Of a stretch of DNA of 64,000 nt, positions 12,498 through 25,600 are shown piece after piece; the stretch's first letter is position 1, and every line of letters begins with the position of its first letter. The stretch comes from Entonaema liquescens (lineage: Eukaryota > Ascomycota > Sordariomycetes > Xylariales > Xylariaceae). The stretch lies in the NCBI GenBank assembly GCA_902805475.1, contig CADCSX010000023.1:2666001-2730000 (forward strand), read 5' to 3'. The notes beneath the pieces were generated by a model that saw nothing but the letters and a program-made list of their open reading frames with translations, did no database searches and was not told where the DNA came from. The translations under genes were made by a program, and so were the position numbers.

Positions 12498-13509
12498 TAT
12501 CGGTTCGTATTAGATTATCTACCCGGACTACTTCTGGAGACTTCAAGTCTCAAGCTTCTAAACTTCTTCACACCTGCAAATTAAGAAAAACTATCGCGTA
12601 CAAAACACTAGCGGGAGACGAACGTATTAACGAATGCATGCTTTGAATAATGTAGGTGCCTATGGTTTCTATTTTCGGCTGACCGCTTGGTTGGTTGGTT
12701 GGTTGCTCGGCTGGGAAGAGACGGCTACTCGCAGGTAGAAAAAGTAAGCTTCATGGTAAACGAAGACTGGAATCCAGATTCAAATAAGACCCAGAGTACT
12801 CTCGGAAACAGCTGGAGCTTAGTGGAAGCTGATGACAGACAGGAATATGCGTAGAACATTGAAATCGAAGGTCGAAGTGAGGTGAAAAGCCCTAAAGTCT
12901 AAGGTACCTTGAACACTTTACTGGCTGAAGAGGGTACCAAATGGCCACATGCACATGCACGAGCTCTGTATGCGGCGGTGACGTGGTTGACGTGGAAGCT
13001 GGAGATAGATTAATGAAAATGGAATGGAACGGAATAAATGATGCAAGGACAGCTGGAAACCCCGGGCTGGCGCAGGTACTTTCTGTTCTGTAGGTACCTG
13101 CTCTTGCTGCTGTAAGCACCGAACTCTTACCTCAATTAGGTGCTTCACCCCGCTGTGGCTGTTACCCCCGCACCCGAGCCACGGTTTTTGAATCTTTAGC
13201 TGCCTTCCATTTCCAAGATCTCGTTGATTTAGATCCATCTTTAATATGTATCGACCCCGTTCGACCTTTTATGTATTATTCATCATGGGTTCTCAGATAA
13301 AAGTCATCTGGTCAAACAAGGATCTGCAAATATATAAATATTATCTTCAATGTTCTATGTTGTGTATTTTGCCTGTTAAATACCACCTACTATATAATTG
13401 AGTATCTTACCTGCCCAGTGATGTCCTCTATTTCTAGCCTGCTTCGAAATACGTATACGATCCGAAGAGCTGCAGTATTGACAAGTTCATCTCGTTGCCT
13501 CTTCGGAGG

Positions 13510-13557
13510 TATATATATATATATATATATATAGGTATATATATGTATAGGTATATA
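13510..13557. repeat. TA dinucleotide microsatellite
   Basis: An (AT)n tract of about 24 bases continues as interrupted TATATA/GGTATA repeats. It also generates meaningless Tyr-Ile frames on both strands. Confidence 0.85.
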
Positions 13558-16470
13558 ATTAAGCTCTGTGGACGGCCCAAATCCGGACGGACCTCTGCAT
13601 TGCAGCCGCAAGTTGTCCTTGGCATACATAATATGCAGGTCTGTCAGAAACTTAGATGTCCTAGTCTTCGGTATACGGACGCGTAAGATCTATCATATAT
13701 ACCGATGTCATATATACCGAGCTGCTTCGGAGCTGATAATGGCTCTGCGAGTATAAGCTAGCTAAAGTAGTTTGACAGAAAGTTAAGATAAAGTTGAATA
13801 GGAGTTTTAGGTCCAATTATACCCTTTCGTACGCGCAATGCTAATCAAGTCATTTCGATACACACATTGTGCTTTAGGCGCCGTCTCACAAGCTAATTCC
13901 CGACAAATATGCATACTAGCTCTAGTGTCCAGCGCCATCTATAGACAATGTTCCAACATGTGTTTGCTCTCTTAGTAAGGGCATCGAGGAAATATGTAAA
14001 CGCGCGAATGGAAGCAAGGGACATGGGCCGAATTGGAGGTTCACCGGGTATAGACACTAATGTAATGTACTACATGCTTAAGAGCATGCAGCTGAGGATG
14101 CATTAGTGTCGAAATTTGAAGGTTCTTCGCAGTATTGACAACGGAGAAGGCGAAGAAGGCGAAGAAGGGGTGGTGGCGAGTGTGGTAACGGCCCTGATGT
14201 GTATTGCAGTTCCAGTACAACTCAGTACAACCAATCTGATGTTCCTACTGGTTGTCTTGTTTAAGTCCCTGACGATTGGGTCGAGGAAGCCGTTTGGCAA
14301 TGGAACTCTAACCGCGAATATGGCAACACACATTTTGCTGATAGAGAATAGTGTGCCACTTTGGGGCGGGGTCTTACTCTTCTCATTCTCCTCCATTGGC
14401 CAACGGGAGTCTTTTAGTATCTGATGTTGCATTTTCGACGACATTGGTATTGCCCCCTTCGTTTCACTGACAGGCATTCGATTTCGCAGCTCACATATGC
14501 AGAATATGCATCTACTTACATTACATACCTCACATACCTTACATAGTACACGTACGCATAGGTTTGGTACTACGCTGCCGTTATATGTACGTCGTCGTGG
14601 TCCTATTGCTTTTCTCGAAACTCATCATGTCCCGTGGAGGCGGCAAGACAGCCTATAAAAAACCGCATACCCTTAGATTCTGGGGTTTGGAGCGTAACAG
14701 GCGTCAGCCACATACATGCTGCTCTGGATACGGGTTAGCCTGTGAGATGCTAATACCTGTCCATATATGGCTATTAAGATATAGGAAAAAGGAAATCCGA
14801 GGGAAAGCTATGTCGTATTTTCTTACAGAGATTACCTGAAAGGAGATATATCTCTTCTTTGTCGAACTTATGTATCACATTTCAAACCCCTTTTGTCCAC
14901 TTCTCTGCGGCTTTCTGGGCTACTGGCTGCTAGGACCGGGATGTCTAAACGTGATCTATATGAACAGGGGTGCGTACATACATACAGGACCTATACATAC
15001 ACACATACATGCACTACTTAGTGTATGCAGTTCGCCCCGGCATTGATCAACGTTGGGTCCCTCTTCAGAGGCAGAGAGGTGGAAAACATGGCCTCAAAGA
15101 ACAGCACTAGACAAGGTAAACAGGATAGACATGGGTAGGCCAAGGCTAATAATGCTGTCCAGTCTTGGCAACCGTGAGCAAACGAAACGCTGTAATTTGT
15201 TAACGTCCTATCCTGCAGCAGCCAGTAGAACCATATTCGGGCGATAGCAGCGTCTCTCTCTTGCGACGCACATGAAAGAAGAAAAGAAACCAGTGAATGA
15301 GGATAGAAATTAGTACGTAAGAGTAAATGTATATACATATACCTAGGAAATGGGAAATGGGGAAATAGGGAATGACCTAGGTTAGGTACATAGGTAATGG
15401 GAGGTAGCTCTGTTTTATAAAAGAATATTAATAAAAATACATAAATATAAGTAAAGGTAAGAGGAGGGAATGCCTAAACCACAACAACCCATGATCCCAT
15501 CTGATCCAATCTCGCACCATTCTCCTGTCCATCAATCAAGTCGTCTTATCTACCGCTTAGTACTGCTTCAACTCGGCTGGGGGAGAGTAGAACTGCACGG
15601 CACTGTGATGCATCATCAGGGATGTTAGATAAGGCTGTAACTCCAATCAACGCTTTCGAATGAGTGAAACGACTTTGATTATACCCTCCTACCAACCATT
15701 AACCAACTGTTAACCACCCTTTGATCATTATATCTAGCTACATCTGGATCTTTTTTCTCCTCACATTAACATTGACGATTTCTACACTTTTTTAATCCAT
15801 TCCAATACAATACCCTTTTGGCTCTTTGGCTTATTCTTCCTTTTTTTGTTTTCTACTTCTTCACCTTTTTTTTTTTTTTGGTTGCTTACAGGTATGTTAT
15901 GTTAGATTAGGTACATCCCATAGTATTCTTGTGCTCCCTCTCATCCATCCCCCCTCTCATGTTGTCTCATTCTTCCCGTGTCTGTTGCTATGCCATCTCC
16001 CACCTTTTTCCCCTCTCTTTTTTCGACCCCTCTTACTTATTGTCAAACAACAATGACACCTAGGGAGCACACGACAATATTAGCCCATTCAACACCAATG
16101 AAAGGAACTGCACATATACACATAACTATACACATTTTGTAGTTTATAACTACATTACAAGAAAACACGACTTACGACTTACACGCAAGCTGCTAACGTA
16201 CCTTCAGACAACTTACAGTTTACAATTAAACTTTGGACTTACAGCCAACTTACAGCGGCCAGCTCTTGTTATCAGCTGCGCTCATTCATACCTGTACCTG
16301 TCGCCAGTCAATTAACAATTAACTCGACTCCATCATCAACTTAAAATCCCCCGCTATCTACCTCATCTTTTCCCCTCTCAGCCATCTTTCTCAAATCCCC
16401 CCTGTCTCCCCGCAATTTACACCTTTGGTACACCACTGGACCCCCGGTGCTCGAGCGTTAGGGGTATCTC

Positions 16471-16500
16471 TGATCCTGATCCTGATCCTGATCCTGATCT
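16471..16500 (+). repeat. TGATCC hexamer tandem repeat
   Basis: Four exact copies of TGATCC are followed by a TGATCT variant, about 110 bp upstream of the pps1 start codon, probably within its leader or promoter. Confidence 0.85.
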
Positions 16501-16606
16501 CTGATATGAGGCACGCGGCCACCGTCGAGATTTAATCAACTTACATCGTAAAACAACAACATAACATTAGAAACAATAGGAAAGAAAAAAACAAAAAGGT
16601 ATTGCT

Positions 16607-18850
16607 ATGAGCAGGACAATGACGACTGTCGCCTTACCCAGACCAATTCCTCCACATCGTTCTTCTTCTGGTATCGTTACCTTATCTTCTCCAATAGCGC
16701 TCGAGACTATCAACGCCCAACAGGTTTCTAGTGCCGCACCCGCGCCCATTCCTAATAAACATATTCCAGTCTGTCCCACCGGCCCAGCACCCGGTCGTGA
16801 GCCTAACACGCCACCACCGTCACCAGGCCGCGAACATGAACGCCGTCGCTCATCTTTACTATATCCACCAGACAAGTTCGAACGATTGGAATCCGGATCG
16901 CTATGCCTCCACAAAATCCATCCTGCTGACGTAGCAGCCGCCGTAGACTATCTTTCCAGACAACCTCTCCCGGACCCCGCTCTAGTCTTTCCCTGGTTTC
17001 ATGGATTACACCCGAGTAACCATATCCAACAGACCTTTTTATGTCGAGGAGCAAGGCTGTACGACAGATACCTAATTGTTTACGCGGGATCACATTGGTG
17101 AAGGCTGATGGTGACCTCTCCACTTCACGCCTAAAAGGGGCTCTTGCACCCAATGAGTTTATGCAATCAGGCTCCGATGGCGAGTTCATCGAGGTTGATC
17201 CCAGAGAAGGATTTTCAGTCCGCAACTTTCAGATCCAAGCTGCTAAGACGGCCATAACATCCGATATCATAGTGTATGGTGAGGATGCTGGCCTAGTCCG
17301 TAAGTTGGCGTGGGAAATTGCGTCGGCACAGGCTAAATGGCGGAAAAGCATGAGTCTATTCCGAAATATAACACATTTATCTGTGTTAGCCCGTTCAGTG
17401 AATTTGAGAATAAGCATGGCGAAATCGTGGCTGTTGATTCGGAGGGTCACTTAACAGGTGCCGTGGTTGACTTCTTCCACCAAGAGCGCTTAGAGATGTA
17501 CTCGATGACGAAAGCGACCGAGATATCGCGTAACGTGTGGATGGGCCCGACGCCTGAGCCTTCAGGGGAGGAGGAGAAATCTTACGATATCCTTATCGAA
17601 TGCAGTGATCTTGGTCGATTAAACCCTAGTGCGCTGCAAGCAATTGCTGAGGGTACTAATAACGAGGCAAAAAGACCTTACCTCGATTTCCCTTCTTCTG
17701 GAAGCATTCTTGCGCCGACATGGTCCCATGCCGAAGCCGACGGCATCTTAGAGACGTGCAAGTGGCTGTGGCACCTCTCACATGGGTCTTTACCGTTGAA
17801 ATCGGATACCGACGGAGATGGCGATTCAAACATGTCTGACGCATCCTCCGCAACCGAGGTCGAGATGCGACCCTCGCGGAAGATTCTGATACATTGCGCT
17901 GATGGGTATACCGAGTCCACGATGCTGGGTATTGCATATTTCAGCTACAGCACCGGCCGACCAGTTCACGAAGCTTGGATGGACCTGCACACAAAGATGA
18001 AGCGGAACTTCTTCGCTTATCCAACTGATGTGGCCCTCCTAACCTCCATCGCTCCCCGTCTTCTCCACGAATCTCCCATCTGCAACGACAAGAGCCTGCT
18101 GGAAATCACGAACCTCGTGCGGAACGAGCCTAAGTGGCTGGCCTCCCTCGACGGTTCGTTTCCTAGCCGTATTCTCGACTATATGTACCTGGGCAACCTT
18201 GGTCATGCCAACAACCCAGACTTACTGAAAGCCATGGGCATCAACCAGATCCTCAGTGTCGGCGAGACGGCCTCGTGGCGGGACGGCGATCTGGAGGCCT
18301 GGGGCACAGATAACGTGCTGGCAGTTGAGAAGGTCCAAGATAACGGCATCGATCCGCTGACAAAGGAGTTCGAGAAGTGCCTGGAGTTTATCGGTATGTT
18401 GAATATTATCCACTTTCCCTTAACCCTAGCGTGCTATATAACTCGTCCCTATTATTATTCTTGCATTTTCCATGTTATTCCCCGTCTCCGTACGAGACCC
18501 GCTCGCTAACTTGAAAAATAGACCGCGGTCGGCGGAATGGCACTGCTACCCTGGTCCACTGCCGCGTCGGCGTTTCCCGCAGCGCGACTATCTGCATCGC
18601 GGAGGTGATGCGAGCCCTTAACCTCTCGTTCCCGCGTGCCTACTGCTTCGTACGTGCTCGACGGCTCAATGTGATTATCCAGCCGCACCTGAGATTCGCG
18701 TACGAGCTGCTCAAGTGGGAGGAGATGCTGCAGCTCAGACGTCAACGGGCTGGAAATGCCCACGACACAGGGCGAGGCGTCCGGAGGGAGCTGGAGTGGG
18801 GCGAGATCGCGCGGGAGATCGCATCGATGAATCGCCCCTATGCGAGATAA
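16607..18850 (+). CDS. pps1: Dual-specificity protein phosphatase Pps1-like, two apparent frameshifts
   Basis: The coding frame changes twice without a possible intron. At 17036-17040 (TTTTT) and at 17344-17347 (AAAA), adding one base to each run restores a continuous protein. A normal 128-nt intron follows (18394-18521, donor GTATGT, branch GCTAAC). The corrected product is about 705 aa, fitting fungal Pps1. The last exon holds the phosphatase signature VHCRVGVSRSAT, with Cys610 and Arg616. An earlier, degenerate copy reads IHCADGYTES: the Cys is kept but the catalytic Arg is replaced by Glu, so that domain is probably inactive. Pps1 in yeast is a phosphatase linked to S-phase control. Start chosen at the first ATG, giving a Pro/Ser-rich tail ahead of conserved sequence. 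The frame breaks may be sequencing errors, a true pseudogene or, less likely, programmed frameshifting. Confidence 0.85.
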
Positions 18851-20184
18851 TTTGTCCGGACTGTCTACCCCGACATAGTGTATTTCGGTATCATGGACGG
18901 TTTCAGTGGTGCCGTTCATGTTTTGAAACTTACACAGGCTTTGTATTAAGAGCGAAGCCACTCATTCTGGGTCACCACACTCGACCCAAGGGCGACACCA
19001 ATTATGGTTTACTAAAAACCATGACTAGAAGTGGCGAAGAAGGGAATGGGAATGGGAATAAGCCTTTAACTCATAACCTCTTCAGCCTATGCCTATACCC
19101 TGATTAACTGGCATCGAATTGTACGACAAACAAGCATCCATACACTTTCGTTTCTTGGCTTATGATTGTGCTTCGTTCCGGAGTTGGCGCTGGCGGATTA
19201 GGGCGAAAGCGCCGTATTGATTTTCACTTCTAACGACCGTACGATACGACCAATTTATTTTGCATTTTCTCCCGAATTCGCAAGAGGGAGAGGAGAATAA
19301 GGGGTGAAAACTAGGGAGGTACATCACACACATACCTACTCTGGACCCTGTTTGCATCATTAGCTCATCTAACTGGCGCCGCGGCATCGTGGTTCCTGAG
19401 GAGACAGTTCTTTTTTCATTTCTATCATTTACGGGTGGATGGATGGATGGATGGTGATCGGATTAGGTGAAATCCCTAACTCACCCTTGGACCGTTTATT
19501 GTAGCAACTGTTGTAGTAAATTGTACGTACGTACATGTATGTGATGGATAGGTGGATGGATGGACTGGTAAGGGAATTCAGAGGGTTTGCGGATTGAGGG
19601 AATGGGTGTCATCTTTGAATAATAAGACTGTCATGTCAAGAGGAATAGGATCGAGCCACAAATGGACAATGCTACAGTCTGATTCCGCCTCAATTGCTGA
19701 CGTGCATGTTCCCGAAATTGCCACTATCAGTTTATGTATGTTTTGTTCATTTCGACGGTAGAAATTAGTAATCTGTATTGGGATGTAGATGATACTCAAG
19801 TAACTCGTAACTAATTAACCCAGGCCGCTTGGACGCCAGACGCTTAATGCAAAAACACGACGCTCTTCCCCTCACGCAAAACACAAATCCTCCTTCTCTG
19901 TGGGGTATGAATCGCTCTCAGATGGTAGGGTTTCGCGGTGTAGAGACGAGCTGTAGAATTTAAGAAAAATGAGGGAGAAAAAAAAGGAACCCCTATGCCC
20001 CCCCCAGCTACCTTAGCAATCCCCTTAACGCCATCCAAATGCGATTCCACCTCGTGGGGCGTTGCCACCTCCCACCCGTGAGTCCCCCATTGCGATTAAC
20101 ATCATCCACTTCTTCCCTCAGCTCCATTCTTAGTTGGCGTTCTCTCACAAGTGTGCTAGGGCAGCTCAAGCTAACAAGATCGGC
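18851..20184. other. Convergent intergenic region pps1-atg18
   Basis: This 1.3-kb stretch lies between two convergent genes. I see no coding signal. It contains a (GGAT)n microsatellite at 19436-19454 and an alternating ACGTACGTACATGTATG stretch near 19526. Confidence 0.65.
19436..19454 (+). repeat. GGAT tetranucleotide microsatellite
   Basis: About 4.5 copies of TGGA/GGAT in tandem; variant copies recur at 19549-19566. Confidence 0.85.
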
Positions 20185-21657
20185 CTAGGGTCCATAATTT
20201 GAGGCATCGAGCTTATCGTCGCTATCGAGAACACTACACAGTAACAATGGTTAGTTGGGCTAGGATTCAAACAAAGAAGAAAGACAAGAAGGTGGTAGCA
20301 CGAACGAGAACTGCTTCACAAGGTAGCCCTCTCCACCTTGGTCCATATCGATGTTAAAAACGTAGAAACCGCCGTCATTGGTGACAACCATGACTTGTGG
20401 GCTGCTGCTACTCATCGCCACGACGCTGCGCAACTGTTGGTTGCTTGCTCCGCCGATGCGTGGTCCTGTGGACGTCGTCTTTGGTATCTTGATATACGCG
20501 AAATCGCGGAGGGGTTCCCACATCTCCGTCACTGTTTGTGGCAAGTAATTCCCTACGACACCAGCTACGCTGCGACCCATAATCTGCGATGATCGACGTA
20601 GTATACTGCTAAATGACCCGCTTTGTCTCCTATTCGCCACTGGGTTATTCGCTGATGTTGCTGGGGCATCAGCTGCTTCACTACGTGGAGAGCCCTGCGC
20701 GCTAGACGAATCGTTACCGCTATCATAGCTACGGCTACGGGACCAACGATCCTTTCGAGGAGAGGTAGGGGTCTGGGCCTCAGGGTTGTTACCGTTGGGC
20801 CCTGGCTGCTGGAGTCGGAATATATGTACGGTATCTGAAGTAGACGAGACGCAGAGAAGCGAGCTCGCCATATTGAAGGACATGCTATAGATCGTGCTAG
20901 GATATGTTCCACGTCTAAATTGAAAAAGTTTCTCCCCACGGGGCACCGAGAAGACTCTGATGATAGTCCCGGTCTCACTAGCTGTTGCCAGCAGGGTTCC
21001 TTCGCTGTTGAGCGCGATACAGGATAAGGGAGAGCGATGGGCTTCGACCACGTTAACAGCCCGCATGGTCAATGTATCATATATAAGGACGTCTCCGGAC
21101 GTTACGGGAGCATAGAGTGAAGCTGGCGGCGCATGTGAGGGTCGCTTATCCTGGGCATCCTCTCGGGGTTTCGGTAAGGGATAGGCGAGGTAGGAATGCT
21201 CGTGAGAAGGCGACAATGCACAGACGGCGGCAGGATTCGGAGAGGTCGCAATATTGGTGAGAAGTGACATAGTAGTTATATCATAGAGGTAGATTTCGTC
21301 CTCGAGTACAACAGCTAATCGCTTGCGATTTAGGCGGACGGCAAGGATGGCAGATGGAAAGGTAAGTTCGCATATAACAGAGGCGCGCTTCGTATTCTGG
21401 ACTATAAGATGGCGAGGAGACAGGACAAAAGCGACGAGGGATGTTGAGAAAAGCATTTCAACGATAGTGATATTGCCATCATCGCTACTGAAGATCTTAG
21501 AGAACGGTTCAGTATGGTAGATGCGAAATCCCTTCGAGGTTCCTGTAATTGTCAGCCTCCTGGGGGAGTTATACTCCTACGATATGCTAGACATACCAAC
21601 AGCTAGGCAGCTGTGATCCTGGTTGAAAGTGACGAAATTGAGAGCCGGGTTCGACAT
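20185..21657 (-). CDS. atg18: Autophagy protein Atg18 (PROPPIN, WD40 beta-propeller)
   Basis: Three exons (21657-21597, 21542-20306, 20233-20185) encode 448 aa. Intron 1 is 54 nt with donor GTATGT. Intron 2 (20234-20305, 72 nt) has the unusual donor GTTCGT, an ACTAAC branch site and acceptor GTAG; splicing it gives the tail KQFSVLDSDDKLDASNYGP, whereas read-through would end a few residues later in an unrelated sequence. The phosphoinositide-binding signature FRRG is at 229-232, after a WD40-type repeat. Atg18 binds PI3P and PI(3,5)P2 on the pre-autophagosomal, endosomal and vacuolar membranes, and acts with Atg2 in phagophore expansion. A Ser/Pro-rich insertion (around residues 275-340) sits in the position of the exposed, membrane-contacting loop of PROPPINs. 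Length and domain order are normal for filamentous fungi. Confidence 0.96.
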
Positions 21658-22672
21658 GGCTAAAAAACGAAGAGCGATTCGGGAATAAAAAAATAGGAAT
21701 AACTATTGTAGCTCTATACTAAATAGTCCAGTGTAAGGTGTACTTGATCACAACGTCCCAAAGCTATAAAATGGTGAATATAAGCTTTGCCTGTAAGTCG
21801 GCTTTAAAGGCGGTCTCTGCGTCAAAGCCGTCTCGATTCGAGTATATCTTTCCCCGTCATGACAAAGGGAAATCAGTAAAGTCAAGCTAAAGTAACAATT
21901 TCATTCGTCAAGACAATGTTAGAAAACCTCTGAGATGGTCGGACTGCAGGATAAGCTGTGGTGTATCTAAGCTCCGTAGGTTTGTCAATATTCGGGAAGA
22001 AGCTGGAGATGCTAAAAATCCGAGGAGGTTGGAATTTGGATTCTGGGTGGGGAGAAAGGCTGAAATCATCAATCAGATGCTATTGTCAGGCGGGGAACTA
22101 CCGGGTACGTATCATTACACGCACCTTCTCAACCGTTAACATAGCACGCTATTGACCCGTAGCTTTGGTGGAGCTTGGGCCTTTTAGACTAGACTCGTGC
22201 CTACTGATAAACCCATGCGCTGATCACTACCATATGCTAGGTTACGTAGGTAGGTACCTCTTTTTACAGTGCTTGCCCTTGTCTTAGTAGTGTACCTGCC
22301 TACATACGTACAGTAGGTACATTAAACAAGACGAGGTCTCGACTTACAACAGATTTGAGGGTTTTTTTTTTTAAAAAAAAAACACTTAGCACAATTTTCA
22401 TCTTTGCATTAGGTAATGCGACAGCTTCAATCAAATAGACAATATCGAAAGGACATTCTTATAAAAATGGGATTTAAATTTAAGAATAGTATAATAAAAA
22501 CACGGCAAGGAGAAAGACTCTTCGACTTTATCCAAAGATAGAGAGGTAGACTACAGGCAGACTCTACAAGAATTTCTCACTTAGTTGTCTTACCCTCCTC
22601 AGCCGACATCTCGTTACTCTTACAAAGTCATACTCACAAGGCCCTCGCCTCACGTGCATCATTTAATTAGCA
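21658..22672. promoter_or_regulatory. Divergent promoter region atg18 / TYW4
   Basis: About 1.0 kb separates the start codons of atg18 and the TYW4 gene, so it must hold both promoters. It contains a TAGGTAGGTACC cluster (22247-22262) with a second TAGGTAC at 22310-22320, and a T11A10 palindromic tract at 22362-22382, about 290 bp before the TYW4 start. I assign no specific factor sites. Confidence 0.6.
22362..22382. repeat. T11-A10 self-complementary tract
   Basis: Eleven T are followed directly by ten A. Such tracts are rigid and disfavour nucleosomes; this one lies in the promoter region of the TYW4 gene. Confidence 0.85.
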
Positions 22673-25600
22673 ATGGCTGCTACTCCCAAGGTCAAGGCCC
22701 AACAAGATCCGGGCCGTTCAACAAAGCAACGAGCCCTAGATGATCTGGTTATGGCTGTGCGTCTTATATCTTACCATCCACGCACGCGTCTTTAATTTCT
22801 AATATACTCCTCAAGACAAATAGCAGCAGTATTGTGTCTAAAAGAAGTGTAGAACGTATCTACTATCCCAACGAGCCGCACTTCTTTCGTTTCTTCGTAA
22901 AGAAGTTCCAACGGCGAGCTCCATTGATCAATCGAGGGTATCACATTCGATTACATGTGATTGATGTTGCTGTTCGTCGCTTCTTAGAAAGACCTTCAGA
23001 GAAGAAGAAAGTGGTCATAAATTTAGGCTGTGGAAGGTAAGCTTCTATCTTCTTCCTATACCTATTCAATATTCAATATCGTATCTAATATCTGGTAGCG
23101 ACGTCCTCCCATGGCAGTGTATGACCAGATATCCTAACATATGCCAAAATGTAGCATTCGTGGATATAGATTTTCCTGACTTAATAGAAAAGAAATGCCG
23201 GATCGTCCAGGATACCCCTGAGCTCAGGTCTCCATTGACCGGGTTGAAGACCAACGTGGGAAACCATGTAGTACTACAAAGCGATCAATATGTCGAGATT
23301 GGCTGCGACCTGCGCAATATCTCCGATATAGAAAAGGCACTTTCAACTGTTGTTGATATAGCTCATTGCGAGTTTATGTTTGTGGCAGAGGTCTCCATCA
23401 CCTATATGGAAACTGAAGGCGCAAATTCAGTAATTCAATGGGCTAGCACTCTCGGACAAGGTACTTCACCTCAACACATGAATGAGTACCAGCAGAAACT
23501 GACGAAGGCTAGCTGAGTTCTGTCTACTCGAGCAGATTATTCCAGACGGCGAAGATCATCCGTTTGCAAAAACGATGCTGGCACATTTCGAAAAGTTGAA
23601 GACTCCCATAAAATCTGTTTTTACCTACCCGGATATCAATGCCCAGCGAGACCGCTTCATCAAAAGGGGTTGGCCACAGGTTAACGTTAGCACTCTCTGG
23701 CAAATATGGGCCGACGAGCAGTGGCTTTCGGCAGATGAGAGGAGAAATCTCGATGCCATTGAGCCTTTTGACGAATGGGAAGAGTTTGCAATTTTCGCTG
23801 CTCATTACTGCGTGGTTATCGCCAAGACCAATTTAATAACAGCTCATACGGCTACAAGCATCTCTCGGAACCTTGAGAAACTCGAGGTCCCTGTGCTATC
23901 CCTAGACGCCGATTTTAGGGAATATTCTGGTACTCGCGGACAGCGCCGATTTGGCGCTGCAATGAAGTTAAAGAACGACTTGGGAGAAGAGTTCTTATCT
24001 AATGCATTTGGGCTCGGGACGAATAGTCGATTAAGATCGTATGACCTCTATATCCGCGAGTCAACTCTACAAGATGCTAGGACACATCATACTGGCCCAA
24101 GTAGTCGCATGTGCCACACCGTTATAGACTTGGGCGAGTATGGAAACCTACTGGTAGGAGGCAGGACCTCTCCGTCAAGCGCTCTGCGCGATTGCTGGCT
24201 CCTCCACAAAGGGAGCAATAAATGGCAACGGATAGATGACCTGCCAATTCCCTTGTATCGGCATGGAATAACAAGACTCGGCAACTCGGACTTCGTTCTT
24301 TTGGTCGGAGGCAAATCTGACGCATCAAATATCTTCAGTGGATGTCTCCTTTACCGGCCAGGCTCAGGCTGGATTGAGTGCGAGATTCAGGGGTCAGAAT
24401 ATGAGCCAGTCTTTGGCAACCTGTTGGTTAGCCTTGGGGGACCAAGCCATGCCACGGAAACCGGGGGCGTTGAATTTGATGGGTTGATAGCAGGTGGTAT
24501 CTCCCGGGATGGCATTATTGCTAAGCAGATTTTGCGATGGGTTTTGGCACTTTCAGACAATGGCAAACCTACAATTTCCTTCACAGCTTCATCGACTTCG
24601 AATTCCCATAATTCTTTGACACAAGAATTGAACAAAGCTAATCATCCCGACGACCTAATAAACCGATATGGTGCCTCTGGCTTCATCTCTCCAGAAGGAT
24701 ATCTGACTATAATCGGAGGTATCTTCGCAAACGACATAGTTACGCGTGACCTCGATGTCTTAATTGTAGACATTTCTGGTCCCCATTATAAAATTGTCTC
24801 CGCTTGTCAGATCGCAGTCACTCCTAGGCCATTGCTTATAGGTACTTCAATTGAACAAGCTAACAATGGTCAATTGGTTATAATGGGTGGCGGTGCTACT
24901 TGTTTCTCTATGGGAACATTTTGGAATCCGGGCTGTTATACACTCAGGTACACCCCCAAGGCCTTTACTACCGGAGCGCCGATATCCCATAGTAACAGGA
25001 CAATATGGAAACACTCGAGGATTGTAGAACTCACGGAAGAAATGGAACGGGATCATGCCTTAGCTTCTTCGAATAGGGAGGCCGTGAAGAAGGTTGACAT
25101 ACCTAGGCTTGAGATTAATACAGCAGATGAATTTTCGGCAGTATTGAAAGCTGGAAAACCTGTTGTTTTTGAGGCAAGCAAATTAGGAAACTGTATCCAG
25201 ACCTGGACATCGGACTATATCGTGAAGCAACTCGGCTCTGATAGAGAGGTAATTATCATTCCGGACCCTGTATATGATCTAATCTAATAATTTTACTAGG
25301 TTGTTGTTCATGAGGCCGATAGCCAGAAGATGGATTTCAACAGCAAGAATTTTGCATATGTCACGAAGAAGTTTGGAGATATAATGCAAGGGATTTCAGA
25401 TGGCCAGAAACTATACCTACGTGCTCTTTCAGGAGATCACCCATCTGATCAACCTGCTAATATCAAAGTCGACTTCCCACAATTGGCCGAAGATTTCCAA
25501 TTGCCTGAAGCACTCTCGTTCGTAAAGCAAAACGAATTCAGTTCGGTGCTGCGAATTACTGGGCCAGTCAATATGTGGCTGCATTACGACGTAAGAGTAA

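Larger units (their letters stand above)
12498..16606. other. Intergenic region between divergent genes
   Basis: This 4.1-kb stretch separates the start codons of the DDHD phospholipase and pps1. I see no supported gene. Frames of 124 and 102 codons near 14.1-14.5 kb lie on opposite strands of the same DNA and match nothing I know. From about 15.7 kb onward the DNA becomes pyrimidine-rich, as is common upstream of fungal start sites, and probably forms the pps1 promoter and leader. Confidence 0.6.

Noticed and set aside
14103..14477. 124-codon minus-strand frame, with a 102-codon plus-strand frame over the same DNA
   Set aside because: Both strands are open, there is no known motif and composition is driven by a GAAGGC repeat; chance is more likely than a gene.
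17016..17032. 17-nt GT-AG pair in pps1 that would correct the first frame break
   Set aside because: Far below the minimum length of a spliceosomal intron and no branch site; a missing T is simpler.
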